The notes beneath the pieces are model-generated. The model was not told where the DNA came from and ran no database searches. It saw only the letters and a program-made list of their open reading frames with translations. Below are positions 17,778 to 26,310 of a stretch of DNA of 64,000 bases, piece after piece. The translations under genes were made by a program, and so were the position numbers. This stretch comes from Phenylobacterium sp. RIFCSPHIGHO2_01_FULL_69_31 (lineage in GTDB: Bacteria > Pseudomonadota > Alphaproteobacteria > Caulobacterales > Caulobacteraceae), in NCBI RefSeq assembly GCF_001824475.1, contig NZ_MHXN01000014.1:1-64000 (forward strand). Direction: 5' to 3'. Positions within the stretch are counted from its first letter, which is position 1, and each line of letters opens with the position of its first letter.

Positions 17778-18977
17778 TTACGCAGCGCCCCGCACGGCCT
17801 TGACGATCTTCTCGGCGCCATCCGAGAGGTCGTTGGCGGCGATCACGTTCAGGCCGCTCTCGTTGATGATCTTCTTGCCCAGCTCGACGTTGGTGCCCTC
17901 GAGGCGCACCACCAGCGGGACCTTCAGGCCCATTTCCTTCACCGCCGCGACCACGCCCTCGGCGATGATGTCGCAGCGCATGATGCCGCCGAAGATGTTG
18001 ACCAGGATGCCCTTCACGTTCGGGTCGGCGGTGATGATCTTGAAGGCCGCGGTGACCTTCTCCTTGCTGGCGCCGCCGCCCACGTCGAGGAAGTTGGCCG
18101 GCTCGGCGCCATAGAGCTTGATGATGTCCATGGTGGCCATGGCCAGGCCCGCGCCGTTGACCATGCAGCCGATCTCGCCGTCCAGGGCGATGTAGCTCAG
18201 GTCGTACTTGGAGGCCTCGATCTCCTTCGGGTCCTCCTCGCTCTCGTCACGCAGGGCGACGACGTCCTTGTGGCGGAACAGGGCGTTGGAATCGAAGCTG
18301 ACCTTGGCGTCCAGGACGCGCAGCTGGTCGTCGGCGGTGACGATCAGCGGGTTGACCTCCAGCATCGCCATGTCCTTGGCGACGAAGGCGGCATAGAGCT
18401 GCTCCAGCAGCTTGGCCGCCTGCTTGGCCAGGTCGCCCTTCAGGCCCAGCGCGCCGGCCAGGGTGCGGCCGTGGTGCGGGAACACGCCGGTGGCCGGGTC
18501 GACGGTGAAGGTCACGATCTTGTCGGGGGTCGAATGGGCGACCTCCTCGATGTCCATGCCGCCCTCGGTGGAGGCCACGACCGAGACCCGGCTCGTTTCG
18601 CGGTCGACCAGCAGCGACAGGTAGAATTCCTTGGCGATGGCGGCGCCTTCCTCGATGTAGAGGCGGTTCACCTGCTTGCCCTTGGGCCCCGTCTGGTGCG
18701 TCACCAGCACCCGGCCCAGCATCTCCGCGGCGTTGGTCTTCACGTCCTCGACGCTCTTGACCACCCGGACCCCGCCCTTGGCGTCCGGACCCAGGCCCTC
18801 AAAACGCCCCTTGCCGCGCCCGCCGGCGTGGATCTGGGACTTCACGACGAAGACCGGCCCGCCGAGCTTGTTGGCCGCCTCGACCGCTTCGTCGACGGAG
18901 AACGCGGCATAGCCGCGCGGGACCGCCACGCCGAACTCCGCGAGGACGGCTTTGGCTTGGTGTTCGTGGATGTTCAT
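17778..18977 (-). CDS. sucC: Succinyl-CoA synthetase beta subunit
   Basis: This 399-residue ATP-grasp subunit begins [17 protein letters not shown]. It has the nucleotide-binding [10 protein letters not shown] and the C-terminal flavodoxin-like CoA-ligase domain with [16 protein letters not shown]. It is the first gene of the suc operon. In many alphaproteobacteria mdh precedes it, but here the upstream neighbour is an unrelated divergent LytTR gene. A good promoter-like sequence lies about 55 bp upstream of the ATG. Confidence 0.97.
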   Translation of the reverse strand: MNIHEHQAKAVLAEFGVAVPRGYAAFSVDEAVEAANKLGGPVFVVKSQIHAGGRGKGRFEGLGPDAKGGVRVVKSVEDVKTNAAEMLGRVLVTHQTGPKGKQVNRLYIEEGAAIAKEFYLSLLVDRETSRVSVVASTEGGMDIEEVAHSTPDKIVTFTVDPATGVFPHHGRTLAGALGLKGDLAKQAAKLLEQLYAAFVAKDMAMLEVNPLIVTADDQLRVLDAKVSFDSNALFRHKDVVALRDESEEDPKEIEASKYDLSYIALDGEIGCMVNGAGLAMATMDIIKLYGAEPANFLDVGGGASKEKVTAAFKIITADPNVKGILVNIFGGIMRCDIIAEGVVAAVKEMGLKVPLVVRLEGTNVELGKKIINESGLNVIAANDLSDGAEKIVKAVRGAA

Positions 18978-19033
18978 GAGGCCTTTGGGGGCGACTGCAA
19001 GGGAAGGCTCGCCCCTGGCGGCGAGTGAGGCGG

Positions 19034-19061
19034 CTTATAGCGCCCCCTCACGGGATGACAA
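19034..19061 (-). promoter_or_regulatory. Probable sigma-70-type promoter of the suc operon
   Basis: On the minus strand TTGTCA (19061-19056) and TATAAG (19039-19034) are spaced 16 bases apart, close to housekeeping -35 and -10 elements. Transcription would start near 19027, leaving a leader of about 50 bases before sucC. The spacer overlaps the repeat CTCACG...CGTGAG (19047-19070), which could bind a regulator. The rest of the 388-bp gap to 19365 shows no convincing gene; its short open frames are GC-rich and lack ribosome sites. Confidence 0.5.
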
Positions 19062-19365
19062 CCGCGTGAGCGGCTGAAAACCGCCCTGGCGCGCATGAAG
19101 CTCACGCCAGGTCAACAGCTTGCTCTCTCCGAGGGAGCGCGCTCGGCCGGGGCGGGTCGTCCGCCGGGCCCTCCGGGACCGCCTGGCCCCTTTTGCGAAA
19201 CCGGCGACTTCCTTTATCCCGGCATGGCGGGCGGCGACGGCGCGGCCCGGTCGAGCCAGGACATGACGGCGCTCGAAACGCGGGTCGAACGGGGATGCGT
19301 GAGGTGACGCCGGAGCTTCGCGAACCGCCGCCGGGCGTTGCTCGCACATCGCGGACGGCCGCCCG

Positions 19366-20133
19366 ATGAAGCGTCTCCTGCTCAGGCTCGGCCCCTACGA
19401 GGAGGCGCGCGGCTGGCTGCGCGGCCTGGCGGTCGCCTTGGTCTCGGGGCTGTTCCTCACCTTCACCGGCGCCTTCGGGACGGACGACACCCCGCTCGGC
19501 GCCCGCCTGGCCTACTGGATGGGCCTGATGCTGGCCGGCTATGCATGGGGCGCCGTGGTGGCGCGGTTCTTCTTCCCCAACGGTCGCCGGCGCACCGACA
19601 ACCTATGGCTGGACGCCGCCGTCGCGGCGCTCGTCATGTCGATTCCCTTCACCCTGGTGGTCTGGTGGGCGACCACCCAGTTCCTGGGCTCGCCCATGCG
19701 GATCGGTCGGGTGTGGGTGCTTTTCGGCCCGGTGCTCCTGGTGTCCCTGGCGATCACCGCCATCAACATGCTGATCGAGAGCCGGCGCGAGGCGGCGACC
19801 ACGGCCGCCGGCCCGCAGCCGCCCCGGTTCCTCGAGCGCCTTCCGCTCAAGCTGCGGGGCGCCGAGATCTGGGCCGTCGAGGCCGAGGACCATTACCTGC
19901 GCCTGCACACCTCCAAGGGCCAGGACCTGATCCTCCTGCGCCTGGCGGACGCCGTCGCCGAGCTGGAGGGCATCGAAGGGGCCCAGGTCCACCGCTCCTG
20001 GTGGGTCGCGCGCGACGCCATCACGGAGGCCCGCCGCGGCGACGGCCGGGCCGTGCTGACGCTCAAGGACGGCGCCGAGGTTCCGGTCAGCCGCACCTAT
20101 GCCGGACAGCTGCGCGAGCGCGGCTGGATCTGA
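19366..20133 (+). CDS. Membrane-bound LytTR-domain transcription regulator
   Basis: This 255-residue protein has four hydrophobic helices in its first half (about residues 22-40, 50-70, 84-104 and 116-138), a linker, and a C-terminal LytTR DNA-binding domain (about 160-252). The domain shows AEDHYLRLHTSKG, VHRSWWVARDAI and VPVSRTYAGQLRERGW. Membrane-tethered LytTR proteins without a receiver domain are common in Caulobacterales and are often encoded next to small membrane partner genes; no partner is visible here. It is divergent from sucC. It may sense membrane or envelope state, but the signal is unknown. Confidence 0.87.
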   Translation: MKRLLLRLGPYEEARGWLRGLAVALVSGLFLTFTGAFGTDDTPLGARLAYWMGLMLAGYAWGAVVARFFFPNGRRRTDNLWLDAAVAALVMSIPFTLVVWWATTQFLGSPMRIGRVWVLFGPVLLVSLAITAINMLIESRREAATTAAGPQPPRFLERLPLKLRGAEIWAVEAEDHYLRLHTSKGQDLILLRLADAVAELEGIEGAQVHRSWWVARDAITEARRGDGRAVLTLKDGAEVPVSRTYAGQLRERGWI

Positions 20134-20137
20134 GGCC

Positions 20138-20677
20138 TCAACGCCGCCGCGCCAGCCAGCTCTCCCGGCTCTGCCCCCAGCAATCCACGGCCACGCTCAT
20201 CGGCGGGGGAAGCACGGCCTGGCGCAGGATGGTCGAGCCCAGCCGCTGGGCGACGCGTTGGGAATTCACGTTGGCCGCCTCGATGGTGTGGATCACCTCG
20301 GTCCAGCCCAGCGCATCGAAGGCCCAGTCGATGGTCGCCGCCGCCGCCTCTGTGGCGTAGCCCTTGCCCCAGGCGGCCCGCGCGATGCCCCAGCCCACCT
20401 CGGTCCCCGGCCAGCCTTCGGGTTGCCAGGGCCCGACGCGTCCCACCCAATTGCCCGTCGCCTTCTCCACCACCGAGAACATCGAGAAGCCGCGCACCAT
20501 CCAGGCGCCCGACATCACGCTCATGATCCGCCAGGCGCCGATGCGGTCCTGCTTGCCCCCGATGAAGCGGGCGGCCTCCTCGTCGGCGCAGAACGCCGCC
20601 CAGGCCTCGAAATCGCCGGGCTCGGGCGCGCGCAGAATGAGGCGTTCTGTCTCAAGAGTAGGGATTTCCAACGGCAC
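20138..20677 (-). CDS. RimJ/RimL-type GNAT acetyltransferase
   Basis: This 179-residue protein has the RimJ/RimL opening LETERLILRAPEPGDFEAWA. The later part carries VGWGIARAAWGKGYATEAAAATIDWAF, trimmed here to its key W-G-K-G-Y-A-T-E acetyl-CoA loop, and INSQRVAQRLG-like helix residues (NVNSQRVAQRLG). These enzymes acetylate N-termini or small amines, and the substrate here is unknown. It ends four bases from the LytTR stop, tail to tail. Confidence 0.85.
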   Translation of the reverse strand: MPLEIPTLETERLILRAPEPGDFEAWAAFCADEEAARFIGGKQDRIGAWRIMSVMSGAWMVRGFSMFSVVEKATGNWVGRVGPWQPEGWPGTEVGWGIARAAWGKGYATEAAAATIDWAFDALGWTEVIHTIEAANVNSQRVAQRLGSTILRQAVLPPPMSVAVDCWGQSRESWLARRR

Positions 20678-20799
20678 GATTTTGCCTCAATCTGGAGTTG
20701 GGAGAGAGTTCGAGGTTGGGGTGGAACCTGGACGGCGCGTGCGCCGTCGCCAAGCCCCTGCCCGCTGCGTCGAGGGACCCGTGTACCAGGGGGCTCCGC

Positions 20800-22026
20800 A
20801 TGACGCAGGACGATTTCGACGACCGGCCGCTTGAGATCCCCGACCCGTCGGCGACGGAGGCTCGCCGCTCAGGCGCGTCCGGGCGGGTGATGGCCGCGGG
20901 CGTCGTGGGTGCGCTCACCCTGGGCGGGGGCCTGGGCCTCTGGGCCCGCCCGGCCCCGCCGCCCCAGACGTTGGCCGCCGCCCCCGCGATCGCGCCCGAG
21001 GATGCGCCCCGGCCCGCCCTGCAGATCATCGTCGAGGACGTCCCCGCCCCCATCGGTCCGCTGCTGGAGGTGCTGCCGGGCGATGCCGCGCCTCAGCTCG
21101 CCGCCCCGCGCCGGCCGAGCGCCGGGCTGATGAAGGTCGACACCATGGTCGCCGCCGAACCGCTGCTGGTTCCGGCGGTGAAGGTGGAGCCGAAGCCGGA
21201 GCCCAAGGTGGAGACGGTCGGGCCGCCGAAAGCCCCCAAGGTCGAGAAGCCCAGGGTCGAGAAGCCCAGGATCGAGCACGCCGAGGCCGAGGCGAAACCC
21301 AAGGCCACGGCGCGGAAGATCGCCGAAGCCAAGGCGGAGAGGACGGAGAAGGCGGACAGGAAGGCCAAGGCCGCCAGGTTGGCCAAGCTCGACAAAGCCA
21401 AGGCTGAGAAGGTCAGAGCCGAGAAGCTCAAGGTCGAAAAGGCCCGCGCCGAAGCGGCCCGGGCGGAGAAACGCGCAATGGCGCAGAAGGCCGAGAAGGC
21501 CAAGGCCGCCAAACTGGCCAAGGCGGAGAAGGCGACGAAGCTCGCCAAGGCCGAGGCGGCCGCCAGGGCCAAGAAGGCCGAGGCCGCAAGGACGAAGGTT
21601 TTGGCCAAAGCCAAGGCCAAGCCGAAGACCCAGCTCGCCCAGGCCAAATCGCCGAAGAAGCCCGCGGTCGAGAAGGCCTCGACCCGCGCCAAGCCGGCCG
21701 CCAAGGCGCCGCCGCCCCGCAAGCCCGTCGTCCGCGGCGAGGGGCCCATGCGCGTCGCCCGCAACGACGCCTGCGCCTCGGCCGACCCCGGCGAGGCCGC
21801 GGTCTGCGCGGACCGGTCCTTGAGCGCCCGGGACCGCCAGCTCCAGCGGGCCTACCGCAACGCCGAGGCCGCCGGCGTCCCCGCCTCGGCCCTCCGCCGC
21901 CAGCAGGACCGCTGGCTCCAGGCCCGCGCCGCCGCCGCCCGCGAAGCGCCCTGGGCCGTCGAGGACGTCTACGTCGCCCGCATCTCCGAACTCAACGACC
22001 TCACCCGCGACGCCCGCGAGAACTGA
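20800..22026 (+). CDS. Lys/Ala-rich membrane-anchored protein with LprI-like C-terminal domain
   Basis: From the ATG at 20800 the product is 408 residues; an in-frame ATG at 20698 would prepend 34 atypical residues. A short cytoplasmic segment and one membrane helix (about 31-50) lead to a Pro-rich stretch. A long Lys/Ala/Glu region of degenerate KAEKA-type repeats (about 130-315) follows, TolA-like and predicted to form an extended helix. The last 75 residues look like an LprI/DUF1311 domain (NDACASADPGEAAVCAD ... LQRAYRNAEA ... RRQQDRWLQAR), whose members inhibit lysozyme or act in the periplasm. A periplasm-spanning stalk presenting this domain is a reasonable inference. Confidence 0.75.
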   Translation: MTQDDFDDRPLEIPDPSATEARRSGASGRVMAAGVVGALTLGGGLGLWARPAPPPQTLAAAPAIAPEDAPRPALQIIVEDVPAPIGPLLEVLPGDAAPQLAAPRRPSAGLMKVDTMVAAEPLLVPAVKVEPKPEPKVETVGPPKAPKVEKPRVEKPRIEHAEAEAKPKATARKIAEAKAERTEKADRKAKAARLAKLDKAKAEKVRAEKLKVEKARAEAARAEKRAMAQKAEKAKAAKLAKAEKATKLAKAEAAARAKKAEAARTKVLAKAKAKPKTQLAQAKSPKKPAVEKASTRAKPAAKAPPPRKPVVRGEGPMRVARNDACASADPGEAAVCADRSLSARDRQLQRAYRNAEAAGVPASALRRQQDRWLQARAAAAREAPWAVEDVYVARISELNDLTRDAREN

Positions 22027-22032
22027 GGGGCT

Positions 22033-23229
22033 CTATCGGACGAGCCTGGCCAGGCTCGCGATGTCGAGATCGCGCCAGATGGCGTCCCGCGACGGCGCGG
22101 ACTGGCTGTCCGGGCGCTCCGGCGTCACCAGGGTAACGAGCTGCAGGTCGCCCGGCCGAGCAGCGTCGTAATAGGCGGGGTTGATCTCCATGACCGTCTG
22201 GCCGAGGCGGCAAGCCTCGGGCCGGGCCAGCGTGGTGATGCGTCCGCTGAAATCCAGGCAGGCGGGCCGTCCTGAACCGCGCACCTGCGACAAGGCCTGG
22301 AGCCAGTATTGCTGCTGGGGGTCGACAGACGGGCCGCGCTCGTCCGCCTGCTGCTGCAGCCGCAGCTGTTCTTCCATCGTCCGCTCCGCCAGATCCAGGC
22401 CTTCGGCATGGGCGCGCCGCATCTCGGCCAGCTTCTCGGGCGTGAAGCTGCCGGCCACGTCGCGGAGCCCTGCCTCGAACTCTGCGGTTCGGCGAGGCCG
22501 TTCCTCCCGCCGGAAGCGCGCGACATCGGCCGCGGTGATCCGTCCGGCGGCCTGCTGGGCCGACACCTCGGCGGCGTCGGCGCGTCCCCGGCGGACCTGT
22601 TCGGCGGCGTACCGTTCTGCGCTGACCACCGTGAACAGGGGCGTGGCGGCCCGCGTCAGCGCCACCACGCGATAGCCGCCACGCGCCAGCTCGATGCGGC
22701 CGGCCTCCGGGCTTTGCAGACGCAGCACGTACCAGTCGCGGCCGGCCTGCCCCTCGACGTCGGCCAGGTGCGCCTCTCTCGGCCCAACGAGGTCCGAAAT
22801 GCGGTTGAGGCCGATCATCAGCAACGCGTTGTTGGTCTTGATGCAGCGTCCGTTGCGATACTCCAGCGGTCGCATCACCTCCACGCTGCCGCTCAACACC
22901 CGGGCGTCGAGGGCGCCATGGAGCTCGATCCAGGAGTTCAGCTGGTGGCAGATCCCCGGCGGCGGCCTGTTCACCGCCGGCATCGCGTCGATCTGGGCGA
23001 TCACCCGGCCCACGCCGGCGCGAAACCCTTCGACCGCCGCCGGGTGGTAGCCCGCCACCCTTGTCTTCGGGTCCAGCAGCTTCACGTATCGCCCGCCGTC
23101 CCCCGTCGGGGTGTAGACCCGCGCGTCCTGAGCGGCGGAGGGCAGCGCGGTGGCCAGCATGGCGATGGTGAGTAGGGCGGTGACGGGACGCAAGGCGATC
23201 GCTTCTCGTGGCTGCGGACGGCGCCTCAC
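22033..23229 (-). CDS. Exported protein of unknown function
   Basis: This 398-residue frame starts at a GTG (23229). An in-frame TTG at 23193 would place the hydrophobic LRPVTALLTIAMLATALP right at the N-terminus as a signal peptide cut near PSAAQ-DA. The mature protein has a Cys-containing N-terminal domain (GICHQLN, GRCIKTN), a helical middle rich in Arg/Glu (about 210-300) and a C-terminal part with two more Cys. It is probably periplasmic. It converges with the Lys/Ala-rich gene, the stops being 6 bp apart. I do not recognise a family. Confidence 0.75.
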   Translation of the reverse strand: MRRRPQPREAIALRPVTALLTIAMLATALPSAAQDARVYTPTGDGGRYVKLLDPKTRVAGYHPAAVEGFRAGVGRVIAQIDAMPAVNRPPPGICHQLNSWIELHGALDARVLSGSVEVMRPLEYRNGRCIKTNNALLMIGLNRISDLVGPREAHLADVEGQAGRDWYVLRLQSPEAGRIELARGGYRVVALTRAATPLFTVVSAERYAAEQVRRGRADAAEVSAQQAAGRITAADVARFRREERPRRTAEFEAGLRDVAGSFTPEKLAEMRRAHAEGLDLAERTMEEQLRLQQQADERGPSVDPQQQYWLQALSQVRGSGRPACLDFSGRITTLARPEACRLGQTVMEINPAYYDAARPGDLQLVTLVTPERPDSQSAPSRDAIWRDLDIASLARLVR

Positions 23230-23314
23230 CTATCAGCGGCGCGGCGCACGGGCCCGCGCCGTTCGACCGGCGCCGCCTCCGGCAAGATGAAATCGGCTCT
23301 CGCCGGGCCTGCCC

Positions 23315-23851
23315 CTAGCCCAGCGGGTACTCCGCCTCCAGGCGGTAGTGCGAGCCCTCGCGGCCGAGGGTGCTCGAGTAGAGGCCGAAGCGGTCGACGG
23401 TGATTGGGGGCGACTTCAGGAGGTTATTGGCCTGGATCCAGGCGCCGACCTCGGCGGGGTCCGGACGGCGCAGGTAGGCCAGGGTGACGTGGGGGCGATA
23501 GTTCCGCTTCTCCGCCTTGAGGCCCGCCCGCCGCGCCGCGCCCTCGCAGGCCTCGGCCAGTCGCCGCAACGCGGCGCTCTCCTCGACCCCGGCCCAGACC
23601 GCGTTGACCCCCTCGCCGTCGCCGAACGAGCCGGCGCCCGCAAGCGTGATCTCGAAGGGGCGACCGGCGATGCTCATCAGCTCGGCGTCCAGGTCGCGGG
23701 CGATGTCCTGGCGGATCTCGCCGAAGAAGCGCAACGTCACGTGCAGCGCCTCCAGCGGCCGCCAGCGCGCGCCGTCGATCCCCGACTGCCGGGCCTGGAG
23801 CGCCTGGCCGATCTCAAGCGGAATCGAGATTGCTGCGAAGAGGCGGATCAT
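23315..23851 (-). CDS. thpR: RNA 2',3'-cyclic phosphodiesterase
   Basis: This 178-residue 2H phosphoesterase has both catalytic H-x-T motifs, HVTLRFFGEI near residue 37 and HVTLAYLRRP near residue 124, and the family start MIRLFAAISIP. ThpR opens 2',3'-cyclic phosphates at RNA ends and can ligate tRNA halves in vitro. The start is the ATG at 23851. It is divergent from the BAX inhibitor gene across a 116-bp gap. Confidence 0.93.
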   Translation of the reverse strand: MIRLFAAISIPLEIGQALQARQSGIDGARWRPLEALHVTLRFFGEIRQDIARDLDAELMSIAGRPFEITLAGAGSFGDGEGVNAVWAGVEESAALRRLAEACEGAARRAGLKAEKRNYRPHVTLAYLRRPDPAEVGAWIQANNLLKSPPITVDRFGLYSSTLGREGSHYRLEAEYPLG

Positions 23852-23967
23852 ACATGTATCCTAACGCGTTCACCGTATCGTGCGCGATGGGCCTTGCGTC
23901 CGACACGCTCCGAAACGATATTTCACCTGCGTCCGGTTTGGGACGCGCTTCATAGGGCCTTGCTCAA

Positions 23968-24720
23968 ATGAGCGACTTCAACCGCGGCTACGCGCGCTCG
24001 ATCCCGGCGGATCGCGCCGACATGTCGGTGGACGCGGGCCTCCGCAGTTTCATGCTCGGCGTCTACAACAAGGTGGCGCTGGGCCTCGTGGTCTCCGCCG
24101 TCCTGGCCTACATCACCGGCCAGGTCGAGCCGGTGCAGCAGCTGCTGTACCGCGTCACGGCGGACGGCCGGCTCGCCGGCTTCCAGCCCCTGGGCTACGT
24201 CGTCGCGTTCGGCCCGCTGGCGCTGATCATGTTCGGCATGTTCGGCCTGCGGAACGCCACCCCCCGCAGCTCCGGCATCTACTACTGGGCCATCGTGGCC
24301 ATGATGGGCGCCAGCCTGGGCGCGATCACGCTGGTTTACACCGGCGCCTCCATCTTCCAGACGTTCCTGATCACGGCGACCGCCTTCGGTGGCCTCAGCC
24401 TCTTCGGCTACACCACGAAGAAGGACCTGACGGCGATGGGCAGCTTCCTGCTTATCGGCCTGATCGGCCTGATCATCGCCTCGCTGGTGAACATCTTCCT
24501 GCAAAGCTCGATGATGAGCTTCATCGTCAGCGTGCTGGGCGTCCTGATCTTCGCGGGCCTCATCGCCTTCGACACCCAGCGCCTGAAGATGACCTACTAC
24601 GAGCTGGGCGGCGACCAGGCGGCCATGGGCGTGGCGACCAACTTCGGCGCGCTCAGCCTCTACATCAACTTCATCAACCTGTTCCAATTCCTGCTGCAGC
24701 TGTTCGGCGACCGCCGCTAA
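23968..24720 (+). CDS. BAX inhibitor-1 / YccA family membrane protein
   Basis: This 250-residue protein has about seven membrane helices after a short hydrophilic N-terminus. The family-typical IAFDTQRLKMTYYE appears near residue 200, and GALSLYINFINLFQFLLQLFG closes the protein (shown as its core). Members of this family are Ca2+-leak or pH-sensing channels, or interact with FtsH. The start is the ATG at 23968. A strong intrinsic terminator follows. Confidence 0.92.
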   Translation: MSDFNRGYARSIPADRADMSVDAGLRSFMLGVYNKVALGLVVSAVLAYITGQVEPVQQLLYRVTADGRLAGFQPLGYVVAFGPLALIMFGMFGLRNATPRSSGIYYWAIVAMMGASLGAITLVYTGASIFQTFLITATAFGGLSLFGYTTKKDLTAMGSFLLIGLIGLIIASLVNIFLQSSMMSFIVSVLGVLIFAGLIAFDTQRLKMTYYELGGDQAAMGVATNFGALSLYINFINLFQFLLQLFGDRR

Positions 24721-24746
24721 GTCTCGCACAGGCGACTCAACGGAAG

Positions 24747-24776
24747 ACCCCGGCGGGCGACCGCCGGGGTTTTTTA
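24747..24776 (+). terminator. Rho-independent terminator after the BAX inhibitor gene
   Basis: ACCCCGGCGG (24747-24756), loop GCGA, and CCGCCGGGGT (24761-24770) form a perfect 10-bp stem followed by TTTTTTA. It starts 26 bases past the stop codon. Confidence 0.93.
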
Positions 24777-24779
24777 TTG

Positions 24780-24890
24780 CTCCCCGTCGGGGGAGCTGTC
24801 GGCGAACGCCGACTGAAGGGGTCCGCTCCGGGTGGAGAAGCCGCGGTCGTCGCCCACGGCGACACCGCCCCTCGCTCGGGCCAACGCGCC
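24780..24890. repeat. Palindromic intergenic repeat (copy 2)
   Basis: The first 50 bases (CTCCCCGTCGGGGGAG, then CTGTCGGCGAACGCCGACTG, then AAGGGGTCCGCTC) match the reverse complement of 55153-55202 with about four differences. The element contains its own hairpins (CTCCCCGTCGGGGGAG and TCGGCGaacGCCGA). It lies between the convergent BAX-inhibitor and DUF2794 genes, the same setting as copy 3. Confidence 0.85.
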
Positions 24891-25226
24891 TCACTCCACG
24901 ACGGAGAAGCGTCCCTTGTCGAAGAAACGGAGCACCTGCTCCAGCTCGTGGCCGCGCTTCAGGACGTGGCCACCCTCGCCGACGATGGCCCAGGCGCCCT
25001 GCTTGCGGGCCAGGGCCGGATGCTTCTCGATGCGGTAGAGCGGCGCCTCGGCGCTGCGGCGGAAGACCGAGAACACGCAGCAGTCCTTGAGACTATCCAT
25101 CCCGTAGTCGCGCCATTCGCCGGCGGCGACCATGCGCCCGTAGAGCCGCAGCAGGCGCTCCAGCTCGCGCCGCTCGAAGAACACACCGGCCTGGCGCGGG
25201 GCCGAGTAGCTCGGGTCGAATGCCAT
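24891..25226 (-). CDS. DUF2794 family protein
   Basis: This 111-residue cytoplasmic protein matches the pattern of the alphaproteobacterial DUF2794 family: VFFERRELERLLRLYGRMV near residue 15, EWRDYGMD, then ALYRIEKHP-type (PLYRIEKHPAL) and a C-terminal QVLRFFDKG. Its function is unknown. The start is the ATG at 25226. It is transcribed toward the repeat and terminator of the BAX-inhibitor gene. Confidence 0.85.
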   Translation of the reverse strand: MAFDPSYSAPRQAGVFFERRELERLLRLYGRMVAAGEWRDYGMDSLKDCCVFSVFRRSAEAPLYRIEKHPALARKQGAWAIVGEGGHVLKRGHELEQVLRFFDKGRFSVVE

Positions 25227-25356
25227 CTCCCTGAGCCTGAATGAATTTCCTGCGTCGGGCCACCCCCGAAATCGCCGCGCCGCCGGCTCAGCTTGCGCCC
25301 CGAAATGACCTTATTTCGGTCCAGCGCCCGCCCGATGGGCCCCCGATATTGCGAGG

Positions 25357-25494
25357 GTCGGTTGGTCAGAGACTGTCGGTCCCGGATCCTGAACAGCCCC
25401 CCCAGCCCCCCTGGATCGGCGGTTGGCCAACCGACACCCAAACTACCTTCCCCAAGCGACAGCCCGCGCGGTCACTCTCCAGCCGCGCGGGTTT
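25357..25494 (+). ncRNA. Candidate structured RNA or attenuator-type leader
   Basis: The 331-bp gap 25227-25557 has no coding character but shows nested complementarity. GTCGGTTGG (25357-25365) pairs with CCAACCGAC (25427-25435). Inside it CCGGATCC (25382-25389) pairs with GGATCGG (25413-25419) with one bulge. The right arm also forms a local palindrome GGTTGGCCAACC (25421-25432) that competes with the long stem. A terminator-like stem CCCGCGCGG/CCGCGCGGG (25463-25471, 25483-25491) then GTTTG closes it, 75 bases before the next gene start. It could be a small RNA or a switchable leader. No known riboswitch consensus was recognised. Confidence 0.4.
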
Positions 25495-25566
25495 GTCCTG
25501 CGTGCGGTCGCGCTTGCCGAGTAGCGCGGTTCATCCGAACCTGCACGCGAACGGGGGATGTTTCGC

Positions 25567-26310
25567 ATGTCTAAGCTTCACTGGGCGCGCGCTGCCGCGG
25601 CCCTCGCGGTTGTTTGTGTACTCGCGACGCCGGCGAAGGTCACAGCGCAGCCGCCGCCGAGCGCGCGTTCCGAGTTGGCCAAGAGCCTCGGCGAGAATCC
25701 CGTATTTGGCGTCCTCGAGGCCTATTATCCCGCGACCTACAAAGCCGCGCTGGACGCCTTGGAACAAGGCATGGCCAAGGGTCAGACGATGGCGGGCATC
25801 CAAAGCGCCATTCGAGACACTTACGTCGCGCTACTCAGCAGCGAGATGCCAAAGGCGGAGGGGACATACGTCCTGGAGGCCGTCCGGATCGGCCAGCGGC
25901 AGGCAGAGGCGGTCGCGTCGTCGCCGGCTGACTGCATGACCGTTTTAGGTCTGCTGAAGATGGAACGCATCATGCAGAATGTGATCCCCGCCGCCGAGAT
26001 CGAGGCGGAACAGGCCTGGGCCGCCGCGATGCTGCGTCAGCCGGCGACCAGGCCGGTGCAGCGCACGATCAGGCCCCTGCCGCCGGAGAAGCTGCGGGTA
26101 CTGGCGATAACAGCCTACGACGGACTATCGAGTGACGACGCCCGGATGCGGATCGTGCGGTTGGCCGGCAAGTTCGCCGGCGTGACGGATGCCGACGACC
26201 AGCGCGCCATCTGCGAGTTCAGCATCCAGTATTCGGCTGCGCTGCTGGCGATGCCGACAGTCGAAGCGGTGGACACGTTCCTCGCCACAACGACGGGAGT
26301 GGCCCCCTAG
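25567..26310 (+). CDS. Exported protein of unknown function
   Basis: The product is 247 residues from the ATG at 25567, which has GGGGG nine bases upstream; an ATG three codons earlier is possible but badly spaced. A signal peptide (hydrophobic AAAALAVVCVLATPA) is cut near KVTAQ-PP. The mature protein is helical, with one Cys in each half (PADCMTV and RAICEFS), and has no recognised domain. The codon mix is slightly less GC-biased than neighbours. It lies downstream of the candidate structured leader and converges with the DUF1223 gene, overlapping four bases. Confidence 0.75.
   Translation: MSKLHWARAAAALAVVCVLATPAKVTAQPPPSARSELAKSLGENPVFGVLEAYYPATYKAALDALEQGMAKGQTMAGIQSAIRDTYVALLSSEMPKAEGTYVLEAVRIGQRQAEAVASSPADCMTVLGLLKMERIMQNVIPAAEIEAEQAWAAAMLRQPATRPVQRTIRPLPPEKLRVLAITAYDGLSSDDARMRIVRLAGKFAGVTDADDQRAICEFSIQYSAALLAMPTVEAVDTFLATTTGVAP

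Noticed and set aside
19035..19349. Short open frames upstream of the LytTR gene, both strands
   Set aside because: Low-complexity Arg/Pro/Gly sequence without ribosome sites; they overlap the probable suc promoter.
25241..25939. 232-codon plus-strand frame across the gap and the next gene
   Set aside because: The Arg/Ser/Pro-rich translation is a shadow, and the exported-protein frame fits signal peptide and ribosome site.
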